The position numbers and the translations under genes are program-made. Source: Euperipatoides rowelli (taxonomy: Eukaryota; Onychophora; Udeonychophora; Euonychophora; Peripatopsidae). From it: 12,533 nucleotides of DNA. Location of the stretch: the NCBI GenBank assembly GCA_003024985.2, contig PXIH01S0001912.1; one strand, written 5' to 3'. How positions within the stretch are numbered: position 1 is the first letter of the stretch; each line of letters starts with the position of its first letter. The notes under the pieces are model-generated. The model did not search any database and was not told where the DNA came from. It worked only from the letters and a program-made list of their open reading frames with translations. This document shows positions 1 to 8,246 of the stretch, in pieces.

Positions 1-265
1 GAATGCTTGGAGTTCTGACTCAAACCATTCAAGAGTGATGGGAGTTCTGACTCAAACCAATCAAGAATACTTGGAGTTCTGACTCGAACCATTCAAGAGT
101 GATGGGAATTCTGGCTCAAACCAATCTAGAATTAAGGAGTTTCTGGCTGAAGCCCATCAGAAGAGTGGGAATTTTGGCTTAAGTCATTGGAAGAGTGTTG
201 AGAATTCTGACCTAAACAAATCAGAGGTATGATGATAGTTCTGGTTCAAGCCAATCATAATTGTG
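1..265. repeat. 32-bp minisatellite, eight copies, 64-bp higher order
   Basis: About eight tandem copies of a 32-34 bp unit built around the core AGTTCTGACTCAAACCA. The core starts near 11, 43, 75, 107, 139, 170, 203 and 237. Copies 1 and 3 resemble each other (GCTTGG or ACTTGG before the core, CCATTCAAGAGTGATG after it). Copies 2 and 4 resemble each other (GATGGG before, CCAATC after). This gives a 64-bp dimeric period in the first half. Copies 5-8 are progressively diverged, as is usual at the edge of an array, so the array probably continues to the left of the window. The unit is not a multiple of three and stop codons occur, so it does not encode protein repeats. Function is unknown. Confidence 0.9.
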
Positions 266-1281
266 TTTCAAGATGATCAAAGGAATAATGAAATATTTTG
301 CTTCAATGAAACCATTCATTCTATAGATACTATATGTTGTTATAAAAATTGTTTAGAAAATATCAGTGGCAATATCAGCATGAAAATGTTCATCTCACAA
401 ATTCCCATTTAAATAATATGTAATGTTCTTCCTGTTGTTTTGATTTAGTTAGTGACTACTACATTTTTCTGATTAGGATAAACTGGATAATATATTTTTT
501 CATTTCCTTGCTGTTGCTTCTTGGTCTATGCATTTTGCACCTGTTTCACTAGTAAATACCTTTTGAAATTCAGTAAATTGACTTGTTAATCATTACTGTA
601 AGTTAAAATATTATTTTGAGTTACATGTTAAATGGATTTTCAATGCACACTTGATTTTTTCTTTTGTAAGATCTTATTTATGGTAGGCTATATTATATAT
701 TATAACTTTTTGGGTATACAAAGCTTACTGAAAATCTCCAAAAGCACATTTATAAGAGCAAATAATGATTTTAATGATTGGGTATGTATGATAAATACTT
801 TTTTCTAACAAAATTAATGGGTTTCCATAGTAAAATGGTTACATTAAGAAAATATTTGATTCCATTAATATTATATTCCGTTTTCTTGAAAGTAATATTC
901 TATGAATAAAATATAGATCATTTTTCGAAACTAATAAAATCAAGATTCCCACTAGATCGTTCCTGTCCTCCAAGAGAAACAGATTATCGTTTGCATTTAA
1001 TTTAATTTTTTCATCTTGTATCCTCTGAGTGATATTTCGGAATAGATGCATTAGAATATTTGCCAAGCTGAGAATTATTCATAAAGAAGAGAGGCAATAT
1101 TTTTTAAGTCGACTTTTATTTTTAATAATCTTATTGGTGCTCTAAAAATATTAATAAGAAACTTATTTTTTTTATTATTTTTGATATTAAAAAAAAATTT
1201 TTTATTGAATTATTGTATAATATTGAAAAAATATTGAATATTATTAGTTATTTTAAATGGGATTTTAGATCCCAAAACTCG
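266..1281. other. AT-rich non-coding stretch, no gene seen
   Basis: This stretch is very AT-rich with A and T runs, densest at about 1120-1260. The longest open frame, 75 codons on the minus strand at 839-1066, is low in complexity and resembles no family I know. I see no splice-framed exon, RNA gene or transposon terminus here. Confidence 0.7.
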
Positions 1282-1429
1282 AAATGATAATTATGATGAA
1301 GATATGGTGATGATGATAATGATCACACCATGATGATGGTATTACTTATCATTATCTGCACTGTGATATAATGATGATATGTGATGATAATTATCATGAT
1401 CACATTTCCCCATTTCTTGATGATCATTT
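1282..1429. repeat. Degenerate TGA/ATG trinucleotide simple sequence
   Basis: The stretch is rich in GATGAT and ATGATG triplets and in their complements (TTATCAT, ATCATG), so it can fold on itself. It includes a perfect 14-bp palindrome, ATGATAATTATCAT, at 1384-1397. It is best read as a decayed (ATG)n microsatellite with inverted segments. No coding role is supported. Confidence 0.7.
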
Positions 1430-1836
1430 ACAAATCTTAAAGTCATCAATCCATTCTAGAAACCCTTTCATTTACACCTAGTAATGGTATACTTCAAGCT
1501 ACTGCCTTGGATACATCTATTTTCAATACTCATCAATGATCTCATCAATCGACAAGAGTTCAGTCTAAAAATTTGTAGACAATATTACCCTTTTCTGCCT
1601 CATGCCCAAGTAATTTCATTATTTCACTATGCTAAATTCAATCTTTATTGAGGCTAATGCCACCCACTTACCACTTAACTCTTCTAAAAGTGTATTAATG
1701 TATCACAACTTCTCCAAAAACAATCAGCAACAATCCATCAAAATAGGTAACTCCTACACGCATTCAAAAAAATGTAGTTTCTTTTTAGGGTATACACCTT
1801 CAAAGTAACGAACAGGGATTCATATATAGATTTTAT
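1430..1836. other. Unremarkable non-coding stretch
   Basis: The base composition is somewhat less AT-extreme than the flanks. I find no repeat unit, open frame of useful length, RNA gene or transposon end. Confidence 0.6.
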
Positions 1837-1864
1837 ACTACTACTACTACTACTAATAATAATA
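1837..1864. repeat. (ACT)n followed by (AAT)n microsatellite
   Basis: About six ACT triplets run directly into three AAT triplets. This is a compound trinucleotide microsatellite just upstream of the hairpin-bearing repeat that begins near 1910. Confidence 0.85.
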
Positions 1865-1909
1865 CAATAGATCTTTATTTTTAACTAGCAGTAATATCAG
1901 GCATTTCCC

Positions 1910-2110
1910 AGGACCCGGTGTTGCCCGGGATAAGACCCGGCAATGCCAGGGACGAATTGAGCATTAGAATCAACAAATTAAAACATTTGCCAAAAGATTG
2001 TTCATTGTCTCCAAGCCAACAATGTAAATGTATCCGGTGGTGTCCTGGAGCTGTCATTGCCCAGGATGAAGTGAGCATTGGAATCTACAAATTAAAAACA
2101 TTTGCCAAAT
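1910..2110 (+). repeat. Two-unit tandem repeat, about 114 bp, hairpin-bearing
   Basis: Two diverged copies of a unit lie at 1941-1995 and 2055-2110, offset by exactly 114 bp. Both read CA(A/T)TGCC(C)AGG, then GAGCATT(A/G)GAATC, ACAAATTAAAA and CATTTGCCAAA. The upstream CCGGTG segment is also paired (1915 and 2034), so about 1.7 units are present. Unit 1 contains a strong GC-rich hairpin: arm 1914-1929 (CCCGGTGTTGCCCGGG) pairs imperfectly with 1936-1951 (CCCGGCAATGCCAGGG) across a 6-nt loop. Unit 2 keeps a shorter version, TCCTGG with CCAGGA. The offset of 114 keeps the frame, so a 67-codon open frame at 1918-2121 shows an internal protein-level repeat. I read that as a by-product, not a gene. 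Family unknown. Confidence 0.75.
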
Positions 2111-2381
2111 GTCTTATTTAAAATACTGTCCACTGTCTATATATATCCTGTCCTTTCAATGATAACAAACAAACATTCTACTTTATATATTAGATTTACA
2201 AATCTAAACAGTTCAGTGCGCGAGCCATCATATTAATCCATGCATGGGTCAATCCATATGAAGTGGTCCAACACTGGTTGCTTGACCGCTTCGGAAAAAA
2301 TAATATTTTGGGTGTTGTTAACCTTATATGTTGAAAGTTTAGAGCCACTATTGTTTTTTGTTTTTTTTCCATTGGTTTCAA
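2111..2381. other. Spacer between two tandem repeats
   Basis: Non-coding, with no repeat unit recognised. It holds a short CCATGCATGG palindrome and a T-run just before the satellite. The minus-strand open frames at 2196-2463 run from here into the satellite and show no family features. Confidence 0.5.
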
Positions 2382-3049
2382 CATGACGAATACAGCAACA
2401 TCTATGGACAAAAAATAGAGCGAAAACATCTCCGGGCATCATCGGCTCACCGAAGATGGCCAAGCAGCGTGATAGACATCATGACCAAAGTGACCAAACT
2501 GGCCTTTTATTATAGATACTAGTTTAAAAGCCCATCAAAAATGATGGATACAGTGACATCTATGGACANTAGATACTAGTTTAAAAGCCCATCAAAAATG
2601 ATGGATACAGTGACATCTATGGACAGAAAATAGAGTGAATACATCTTTGGGCATCATCGGCTCATCGAAGATGGCCGATCAGCCTGACAGACATCATGAC
2701 CAAAGTGACCAAACTTGCCTTTTATTATAGTTACTAGTTTAAAAGCACATCAAAAATGATGGATACAGCGACATCTATGGACTGAAAATAGAGCGAAAAC
2801 ATCTTTGGGCGTCATTGGCTCACCGAAGATGGCTGACCAGCATGACAGACATCATGACCAAAGTGACCAAACTTGCCTTTTATTATAGTTACTAGTTTAA
2901 AATTCCATCAAAAATGACGTATACAGCGACATCTATGGACTGAAAATAGAGCGAACACTTCTTTGGGCGTCATCAGCTCACCGAAGATGGCCAAGCAGTG
3001 TGACAGACATCATGAACAAAGTGACCAAACTGACCTGTTATTATATTAG
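2382..3049. repeat. 158-bp satellite array, about 3.9 monomers
   Basis: The landmark TCTATGGAC occurs at 2401, 2559, 2616, 2774 and 2932. The spacing is 158, 57, 158 and 158 bp. The 57-bp step is explained by a duplication around the N at 2569 (separate entry), so the true array has a strict 158-bp period and about 3.9 copies. Each monomer carries, in order, ATACAGCGACATCTATGGAC, AAAATAGAGCGAA, a GGGC(A/G)TCATCGGCTCACC block, GAAGATGGC, GACAGACATCATGACCAAAG, TGACCAAACT and TTACTAGTTTAAAA. Monomers appear roughly 85-95% alike by eye. Stops are present in all frames across copies. A length near a nucleosomal repeat is typical of satellite DNA. I do not recognise the family. Confidence 0.9.
2513..2625. 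other. Assembly artefact: 56-bp duplication flanking an N
   Basis: Positions 2513-2568 and 2570-2625 are identical over 56 bp and are separated by the single N at 2569. Deleting one copy and the N restores the 158-bp register of the surrounding satellite. This is what an unmerged overlap between two contig ends looks like. It is not a biological duplication. Confidence 0.9.
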
Positions 3050-4346
3050 ATTAAATGATGTGAGTGAGGATGTAATGTTAAAGTAGATCAGTAAAAAAAA
3101 AATTAAAACTAAATAATTAACGACTTCTTCAAAAATCATAAACAACAACTGACAAAGTTTTAACATCACTTATATAGGCTATTATTCTATCAACTGTGAT
3201 TGTAAATTTTTAATGGCACTAATAATACAATATCAGTAACGTTTTCACATTCAGAGACTATCACCACTGTTGCGCTGCAACTTACTATTAAAAAATAAAC
3301 CAAATTCTTTGTCTCATAGAATTACCGGTCCATGTAAAATTGTCTGTCATTCCGGCTGTTCCACAATGATATAAAGATCGAGAAACACTGTTTTATAGTA
3401 TTTCTAGATATTTGGATTGATTTTGGCTAAGGACTTTTAAAGTTTGTAATTTCCCCAAGCTTATGCTATTGCTACACTGAGACCTTTATCGCTAAAGTTG
3501 ACTTTAAAGTGTTACTACATTTTTTTCTGTTGGTTTCATCTTGCTTAAACTTTGTTAAATGTTATATAATATGGTTGTCTTTAAGGTCTAGTGAAAATGA
3601 CATTTTATTTAATTAATTTTTATTAAAATTTTTGGCTTGTTTCATATATCCCTAAAATGATAGCATTTGTAATAGATAGGCTACTAATTTTATTTTTTAA
3701 TGTTTGTATAACTTTAATTTGGTTATTTGTATTCTATTTATCTGTTTACAGTAATGTTGTATTTTTCTGTTTCTATTTTATGTTTTTGTTTGTCTTTTTC
3801 AATTATTACAATATTTTGTTACATATTTAATTAAATAGTTTGCTTTAAATGCATGAAAATTTCAGATTGGTTATAATATCATTTTAAATCGATTACCCGG
3901 ATTTTAATTTGTATCTTGAAAATTTGTTGGTATATTTATTGCAAATTATTTGGATATTTTAAAGTCCTTAGTGTCATAGATGTACAAAACTTTAAAATTT
4001 AAAAGGTTTATTATGAAGTATCTATTAGTCAGGTTTAGTTGGTAATTTTATTATTAAATAACCCTTTTTATTATTTCATGAGAAGATGATAGAAGTTGAA
4101 TAGGGTGTGTTATTTGTCCATGTCTTTACATAGTGGTACTTTTCTAAAGTGATTGTCACCATCAGGGAAGCAATACGATTATTCTCTCTTGAGAGGTGGA
4201 GGTCCTGAATGACTTTTTAAAAGAATTTCTTTCAAATCTGAAGTCTACAGATATATCTTTGTATGTCAAGAAGTATGAGGTGGTGATTAGAGATCCAAGA
4301 AGAATTGAAAATAGAGGAAGTATAAGGTCTTGGGCTGGATAATAGG
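3050..4346. other. AT-rich non-coding stretch, nothing recognised
   Basis: The stretch is strongly AT-rich with many T-runs, most marked at 3600-4080. No open frame, RNA gene or clear transposon terminus was found. An 11-bp inverted match (CTAAGGACTTT at 3427, complement at 3961-3971) exists but is within chance expectation for a window this size. From about 4080 the composition becomes less extreme, and the remainder may belong to the LINE remnant that follows. Confidence 0.6.
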
Positions 4347-4676
4347 AAGATCATAATGGTACAAACACTGAAATACCTAGGCATCTTCATAACTGGTGGA
4401 CTAAATAGAAAAGGGTCAACATGGACTAGAATGTTAATTCCTGTTATTAAGTGTTATAAACCTCCTTGGAAGATTATCTATACCAAATAATAGAATAATT
4501 GATCCAGTGACCCTTGACTGAACCTAAGTGATAGCCACAACCAAATAAAACAGGACAGCATTGAAGAGAATAGAAAGTTTAATTATCTGGTTGGCTCAAC
4601 ACTGCAGGAAGATACCATCAATAAGAATATTGGTGCTACTAGCAGGGAAAACAATTTGGAGGTGGGAGGGTTATGA
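4347..4676 (+). pseudogene. Decayed LINE reverse-transcriptase fragment(s)
   Basis: Two short translated stretches resemble the YLG motif found near the end of the reverse-transcriptase domain in many non-LTR retrotransposons (consensus style FKYLGSTIxxDG). At 4347 the frame reads KIIMVQTLKYLGIFITGG and stays open to about 4488. In another frame at 4560-4673 it reads IEENRKFNYLVGSTLQED and continues for 20 codons to a stop at 4674. Just beyond, RLKYWGHFL at about 4681 faintly recalls the RLRWxGHVxR motif downstream of the RT domain in such elements. Frames shift, stops interrupt, and no YADD catalytic motif or endonuclease is present, so this is a dead fragment. Two YLG motifs within about 200 bp suggest two fragments or an internal duplication. 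The call rests on short motifs only. Confidence 0.45.
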
Positions 4677-4937
4677 GCCAAAGGTTGAAATACTGGGGTC
4701 ATTTTTTGAACAACAGTGCTCAAGTTGCTAAAGGAATTTGTCCATATAAAAATAAAATTGTAAGACCCTGTTTTACCTGGAAGGACTTAAGATGGAATAA
4801 AGCACTAGTAAGAAATTTTAATTATATTTTATTGGTGTTTGGTCTGGGTTTTCTAGACCAGATTGTCTGACATCAGTCTGACTCTTTCTTCAAATTTGCT
4901 ATCCCTATTGTCTGCCTACTTCCGTTGCATTTTGGTA

Positions 4938-5137
4938 TAGGTCACACTCTAGCTGCCCTAGCGGATGTGACCTGATATCTGATGTCAAAATTTGACATTC
5001 TTTCTGTTTGGTGTTGCAATCGATCACAAGTAATTACAAATCATGGGTAAAGTTTGCTCAATTTCAAGATCACCTGTGGATGTGATCGGATCACATGCGA
5101 TTCAATCACCATTCAAATTGCAGCGTTGAGCCAGCCT
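4938..5137. repeat. Hairpin-rich stretch, possible MITE
   Basis: Three inverted repeats lie close together. AGGTCACA and TGTGACCT flank a 19-nt loop starting near 4939. ATGTCAAAATTTGACAT at 4982-4998 has 8-bp arms. ATGTGATCGGATCACAT at 5080-5096 has 8-bp arms around a single G. The stretch ends with TTGCAGCGTTGAGCCAGCC at 5119-5137, whose complement matches 4589-4606 at 16 of 18 positions. It is less AT-rich than its surroundings and looks like a mobile-element remnant. I could not find a convincing target duplication, so class and limits are open. Confidence 0.4.
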
Positions 5138-5366
5138 AAATGGTATTATCTTCATTGAATCTTTCTTAATAGAAGTTGCTCTAGAAGTTATTTATTTATT
5201 AAATCTTATAAGAAATAAATAGTTACAGGGCAACATCATTGCCAATAAGCTGTTGCTTGTATTCTTCTTAGCTAAGATAGATTGTTCTCAAAATTAGAAG
5301 ATTATTAAAAATTATATAAGATCTACAATTTCTGATGAGATTCCGCGAAGTGCATACCCTTTATAC
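5138..5366. other. Short non-coding stretch
   Basis: AT-rich, with no gene or repeat recognised. It separates the hairpin-rich stretch from the hAT-like end. Confidence 0.5.
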
Positions 5367-5440
5367 CAGGGGTTCTCAAACTTTTAGAATGTTGTACTAT
5401 TTAAACAAACTGCTAAAAAAATCATGTAACACCATATGTA
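5367..5440 (+). mobile_element. Solo hAT-like left terminus
   Basis: The sequence starts CAGGGGTTCTCAAACTTTT, the terminal inverted repeat style of many hAT elements (CAGNGGTTCTCAAACNTTT). About 57 bp in, ATGTAACACC matches in position and sequence the ATGTGACC found about 54 bp into the similar end at 12433, so both may be one family. No complementary right end (AGTTTGAGAACC type) and no copy of the preceding octamer CTTTATAC was found downstream. This is therefore a truncated copy or one with an eroded right end. Confidence 0.6.
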
Positions 5441-5864
5441 TATTTTGTAATTTGGACTTTGTTCAACCAAAAGTATGTGTTTGATCAGAGGACAAACAGA
5501 ATTAAATAGACAATCTTGTCGAAAAATCACAGTTTTATTATATATTGTATGTATAGTATTATTTACTTTTCTTTAATGGCCATTTTCATCTTATACAATC
5601 TTAAATACATTGTTCATTTAGAGATTTAAAACCTTATATTATTAAATGTACTAGGTACATCGTAACTTAATGGCACAATGCACAATGATGAATAATTATT
5701 ATTGACAAGGACCTATTGATAACCAAGTGTAATTAACACATTATAGCAAGAAAAAATTACTCATTCGCAATGCACTGTATATCTGTATATGTATTTGTCT
5801 TTTTGTTACATCTCTATATTGCACCTGAAACAACATAATGTACTACTAGTGGTATATGTGCCAC
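5441..5864. other. AT-rich stretch, nothing recognised
   Basis: It may include the interior of the hAT-like element that begins at 5367, but no right end is visible. No open frame of note. Confidence 0.5.
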
Positions 5865-5931
5865 AGTCTGAATGTCTATAAAAGGAACTATTTTAGGATT
5901 TAATTGTAGGGGCCTATGAGTTTGTAATTGC
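5865..5931 (+). repeat. Dispersed repeat, copy 1 (pairs with 8247)
   Basis: AGTCTGAATGTCTATAAAAG, then GAACTA, AGGATTTAATTG, GGGGCC and GTTTGTAAT align in order with 8247-8336 (AGTCTGAATTTCTATAAAAG, AAACTA, AGGATTAAGG, GGTCTGTAAT). They are two diverged members of one interspersed family in the same orientation, about 2.4 kb apart. The family is not recognised. Confidence 0.55.
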
Positions 5932-6899
5932 GTGCTTGATAGTAATCCACAATCCATATTTATTATCTCCTTATATTCCTAACTATGTTTTTTATTTATC
6001 CCTTTTACTGGTATCCGCTCAACATTGCACACATATTTGTGTCATTTTAGCAAAATCAATTTATCTGTACACCCCCCTAAATAATATTGACCTCATATAT
6101 GCATAAATTATCTCAATTTTAGCATAATTTTATCAGCTTTCAAACAAGCCTAATCTTAATGTCTAGGTTGTGCCGTTAAATTTATATGAATTTTTTAATG
6201 AATAAAAATGGGGATTTTTCTTAGATAATTTAGAAATTTGAAAAGTTACAATCATCGATCATTTCCCTGGGACATCATAATTATTAATATTAAAATGGTC
6301 ATCGGCAAATGATGCCTCTGTTATGGCTATAGCATGGTTTAATTATTGGGCTCATTACAGGGGTACAGATATAGTTGCTGAAATTCATATTCTCGGTTTT
6401 ATAACAGGTAAAAATGAGTACATTATGTCATTTTTTTTATGAATTTTATGATCAATCCTAAACTTTTATCGAAAATAACCATAAGATCGTATTTTTTTTT
6501 TTTTATTAATTGTTTTCGGAGATGATGATAAAATGGGCCATACCCGATTTTGGCACATATAGCCCTACTGTGTCTCTCTCATTTGAGCTAGAATTTTTTT
6601 GTTTTGATTNTTAAAATCTGCATTAAATTTCAATTTTAAAAATGTACAAGTTTATTCCTAAATGTTTTAAAATATATTTATTTGGCCACCTTAAAATCAA
6701 AATTTCAGAATCACTTGAAAAATCCAAAAAAAAAAAAAATTCCCCACCAAAAGGGTTATACTGCTTGTTTGTTTTTTTAATATATTTTATAGATATAATG
6801 GTATATTGTGTATTCTATTCTATCAATCTATAATGTTATGTAAATGTAAAAAAAAAAAAAAAACTCTTTAATTCTCTTTATTCCTTGTTTACTTTATGT
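5932..6899. other. AT-rich stretch with homopolymer runs and one N
   Basis: It contains poly-T near 6490-6503, poly-A near 6727-6739 and 6849-6863, and a single N at 6610. Unlike the other two Ns, the 6610 N has no flanking duplication that I can see. The 63-codon open frame at 6642-6833 is low-complexity translation of A/T runs, not a gene. Confidence 0.6.
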
Positions 6900-7060
6900 T
6901 CAGATTGACATTTGGGATAAGGCCTCTAATGTAATGAATGTGGGAACACGAGATTCTAAAATCTTACTGAAGCACTATACACAGATTATAAACTTGTCAT
7001 TTGCAGAATGTTGGATTTAATCTCAATAAAGTGTATTGTAAATAAATATTTAAAAAAAGA
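6900..7060 (+). other. 3'-UTR-like segment with AATAAA signals
   Basis: The composition is less AT-extreme than the surroundings. The segment ends with CAATAAAG near 7024, a second AATAAA near 7040, and an A-run at 7052-7058. This spacing resembles a transcript 3' end or the tail of a retroposed copy. There is no coding sequence upstream to attach it to, and AATAAA is common by chance in such DNA, so this is weak. Confidence 0.2.
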
Positions 7061-7556
7061 AAGCTATACTTTTAGTTGAGTCCTCCATGGAAAAACATTG
7101 TTTTGCTCTTATTTGCCCTAACATTAACAGGTTTAATTCAATCATAAACTCTTATTCTCAATTTTTTTTTAACGTTTAAAAGCATATTTTCTTTTTTCAT
7201 TTAAGCTATGAGTTCTAGTATACTTGTCTCTGGATTACTTTATTTATTACTCTTGTTATCAGACCTCAAAGTATGTATTTATTTTTTTCAGCACTCGATT
7301 TTGTTTCTTTGTTAAGATCAAAACAGAAAGAAATCAAAATATTCTTATATTGTGGTTTAATATAACTCTACTATAAAGGTGGGAGTGGGAGACTAAATAT
7401 TTTTAATAAACTGTTGCATTGAACATATAGCAGATTTCCCAGAAAACTTTTACAACAATGCAATTGCACCAGGGCTCAATCATATACTAATTGTCCACAG
7501 TGGAAGGGGCAGTCCGCCCCCACCTGGAAAAAAATGAGATCAACCAAAAATGTAGG
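7061..7556. other. Non-coding stretch leading into the repeat mosaic
   Basis: AT-rich up to about 7440. The last 60 bp include a GC-rich piece near 7499-7530 (GGGGCAGTCCGCCCCC, able to fold) and the phrase CAACCAAAAATGTAGGTA at 7541, which recurs as CAACCAAAAATGAAGGTA at 7921. This suggests a shared repeat flanking the Tigger-like element. Confidence 0.5.
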
Positions 7557-7830
7557 TACAGTAAAACCTTGCCAGTTCGAACCCTTCCATTCCGAAAGTC
7601 CGTTCAGTGTGAACATACATTTTTTTTTAAATTGGCAAATTTGCTGAAGGACAATGGTATGTATGAGATGCAGACGCTAGTACTCTATCATCTGGATCTC
7701 AGACCTACCATTTAGACGCTACCCAAATTTTTTTTTTAATGGATTAGAATAGAAATTATGTACAATCCGAACAACTTGAAAGTCCGTACATGGCTTTGTC
7801 CCGATTAATGGGGACTAGAGGGGTTTTATA
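7557..7830 (+). mobile_element. Tigger/pogo-like MITE, about 270 bp
   Basis: The left end, preceded by TA at 7557, reads CAGTAAAACCTTGCCAGTTC and continues with GAACCCTTCCATTCCGAAAG and TCCG. This is the familiar Tigger/pogo style of CAGTARAACC followed by TTCGAAC and TCCGAAAGTCCG blocks. The right end, on the complement, reads TAAAACCCCTCTAGTCCCCA then TTAATCGGGACAAAGCC, and is followed by TA at 7829. That is consistent with a TA target duplication and loss of the last CAG. Internal AATCCGAAC (7764) and GAAAGTCCGT (7594 and 7778) fit the same family. There is no transposase, so it could only have moved using one supplied elsewhere. The 74-codon open frame at 7491-7715 spans its left end and is not a gene. 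Confidence 0.6.
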
Positions 7831-7840
7831 TATTTAATAT

Positions 7841-8057
7841 AAAGTTAGCTATCTTTAATATTACAAGTGTGAAGTATCAAGTCACCTCCTTCACCTCCCC
7901 CCCCCCCCGGATAAATTAGCCAACCAAAAATGAAGGTATTTATTATAAAGTTTGTCATCTTTAATAATATTACAAAAGTGAAGTATCGATTAATGGTTAT
8001 CAAAATGTCCATACAACTAAAAAAAAAAAAGCTTATCAAAATATACCCCCCCCCCCC
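7841..8057. repeat. Local duplication, about 105 bp, with C12 tracts
   Basis: TATAAAGTTAGCTATCTTTA and the following TATTACAAGTGTGAAGTATC near 7840-7880 are matched about 105 bp later by TATAAAGTTTGTCATCTTTA and ATTACAAAAGTGAAGTATC. Each copy is followed by a run of 12 Cs, at 7897-7908 and 8046-8057. The second copy also carries an A-run at 8019-8030. The 64-codon minus-strand open frame here is a translation of the simple tracts. Confidence 0.65.
8003..8040 (+). repeat. Dispersed repeat member A (pairs with 8515)
   Basis: AAATGTCCATAC, then A12, then a CTTATCAAAA-like tail. The same order recurs at 8515-8565 as AAATGTCCATAC, C13, A15 and GGTTTATTAAAA. The two copies differ mainly by the inserted C-run, so the homopolymers have expanded inside a repeat. 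Confidence 0.5.
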
Positions 8058-8246
8058 TTCCTCCCTTCCTTGAATTTTTTTCTGTGGACGCCCTTGTACA
8101 CAAAGTTATTGTGTAAAATGCTTGTATTAAAAGTAAAGTTTAAGCAAAATGTTTATTAGCCTAATAGAAACATAATCATTTAATTATAAACATATTTCTT
8201 TTAATAAATCTATTTCTGATTCTTACGCTTTGCACATTAACCCTTT

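Noticed and set aside
1-265. CRISPR-like array
   Set aside because: Units are contiguous and drift along their whole length with no unique spacers, and the DNA is eukaryotic in character.
839-1066. 75-codon open frame, minus strand
   Set aside because: Low-complexity translation of AT-rich DNA, no recognisable domain, and no splice or promoter context.
1881-2121. Overlapping 65- and 67-codon open frames on both strands
   Set aside because: Both arise from the hairpin-bearing repeat. The internal protein repeat follows from the 114-bp DNA offset.
2196-2463. Two minus-strand open frames of 76-77 codons
   Set aside because: They overlap each other, run into the satellite, and do not persist across monomers.
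2382-3049. TTACTAGTTT in each monomer as a Helitron end
   Set aside because: No TC start, no terminal hairpin before a CTRR end, and no A-T insertion junction.
3427-3971. Inverted 11-bp match CTAAGGACTTT as transposon ends
   Set aside because: A match this short is expected many times by chance in a 12.5-kb AT-rich window; no target duplication or family resemblance.
4673-4870. 65-codon open frame on the plus strand as a gene
   Set aside because: Lies at the end of the LINE-like remnant. Only a faint RLKYWGHF resemblance, with no conserved domain.
7574-7584. AGTTCGAACCC as a tRNA B box
   Set aside because: It is part of the Tigger-type terminus. There is no A box, acceptor stem or cloverleaf around it.
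7491-7715. 74-codon open frame on the plus strand
   Set aside because: Spans the left end of the Tigger-like MITE and a T-run, so it is a shadow of repeat sequence.
7845-8039. 64-codon minus-strand open frame with a glycine run
   Set aside because: The glycine run is the C12 tract read on the complement; the rest is A/T simple sequence.
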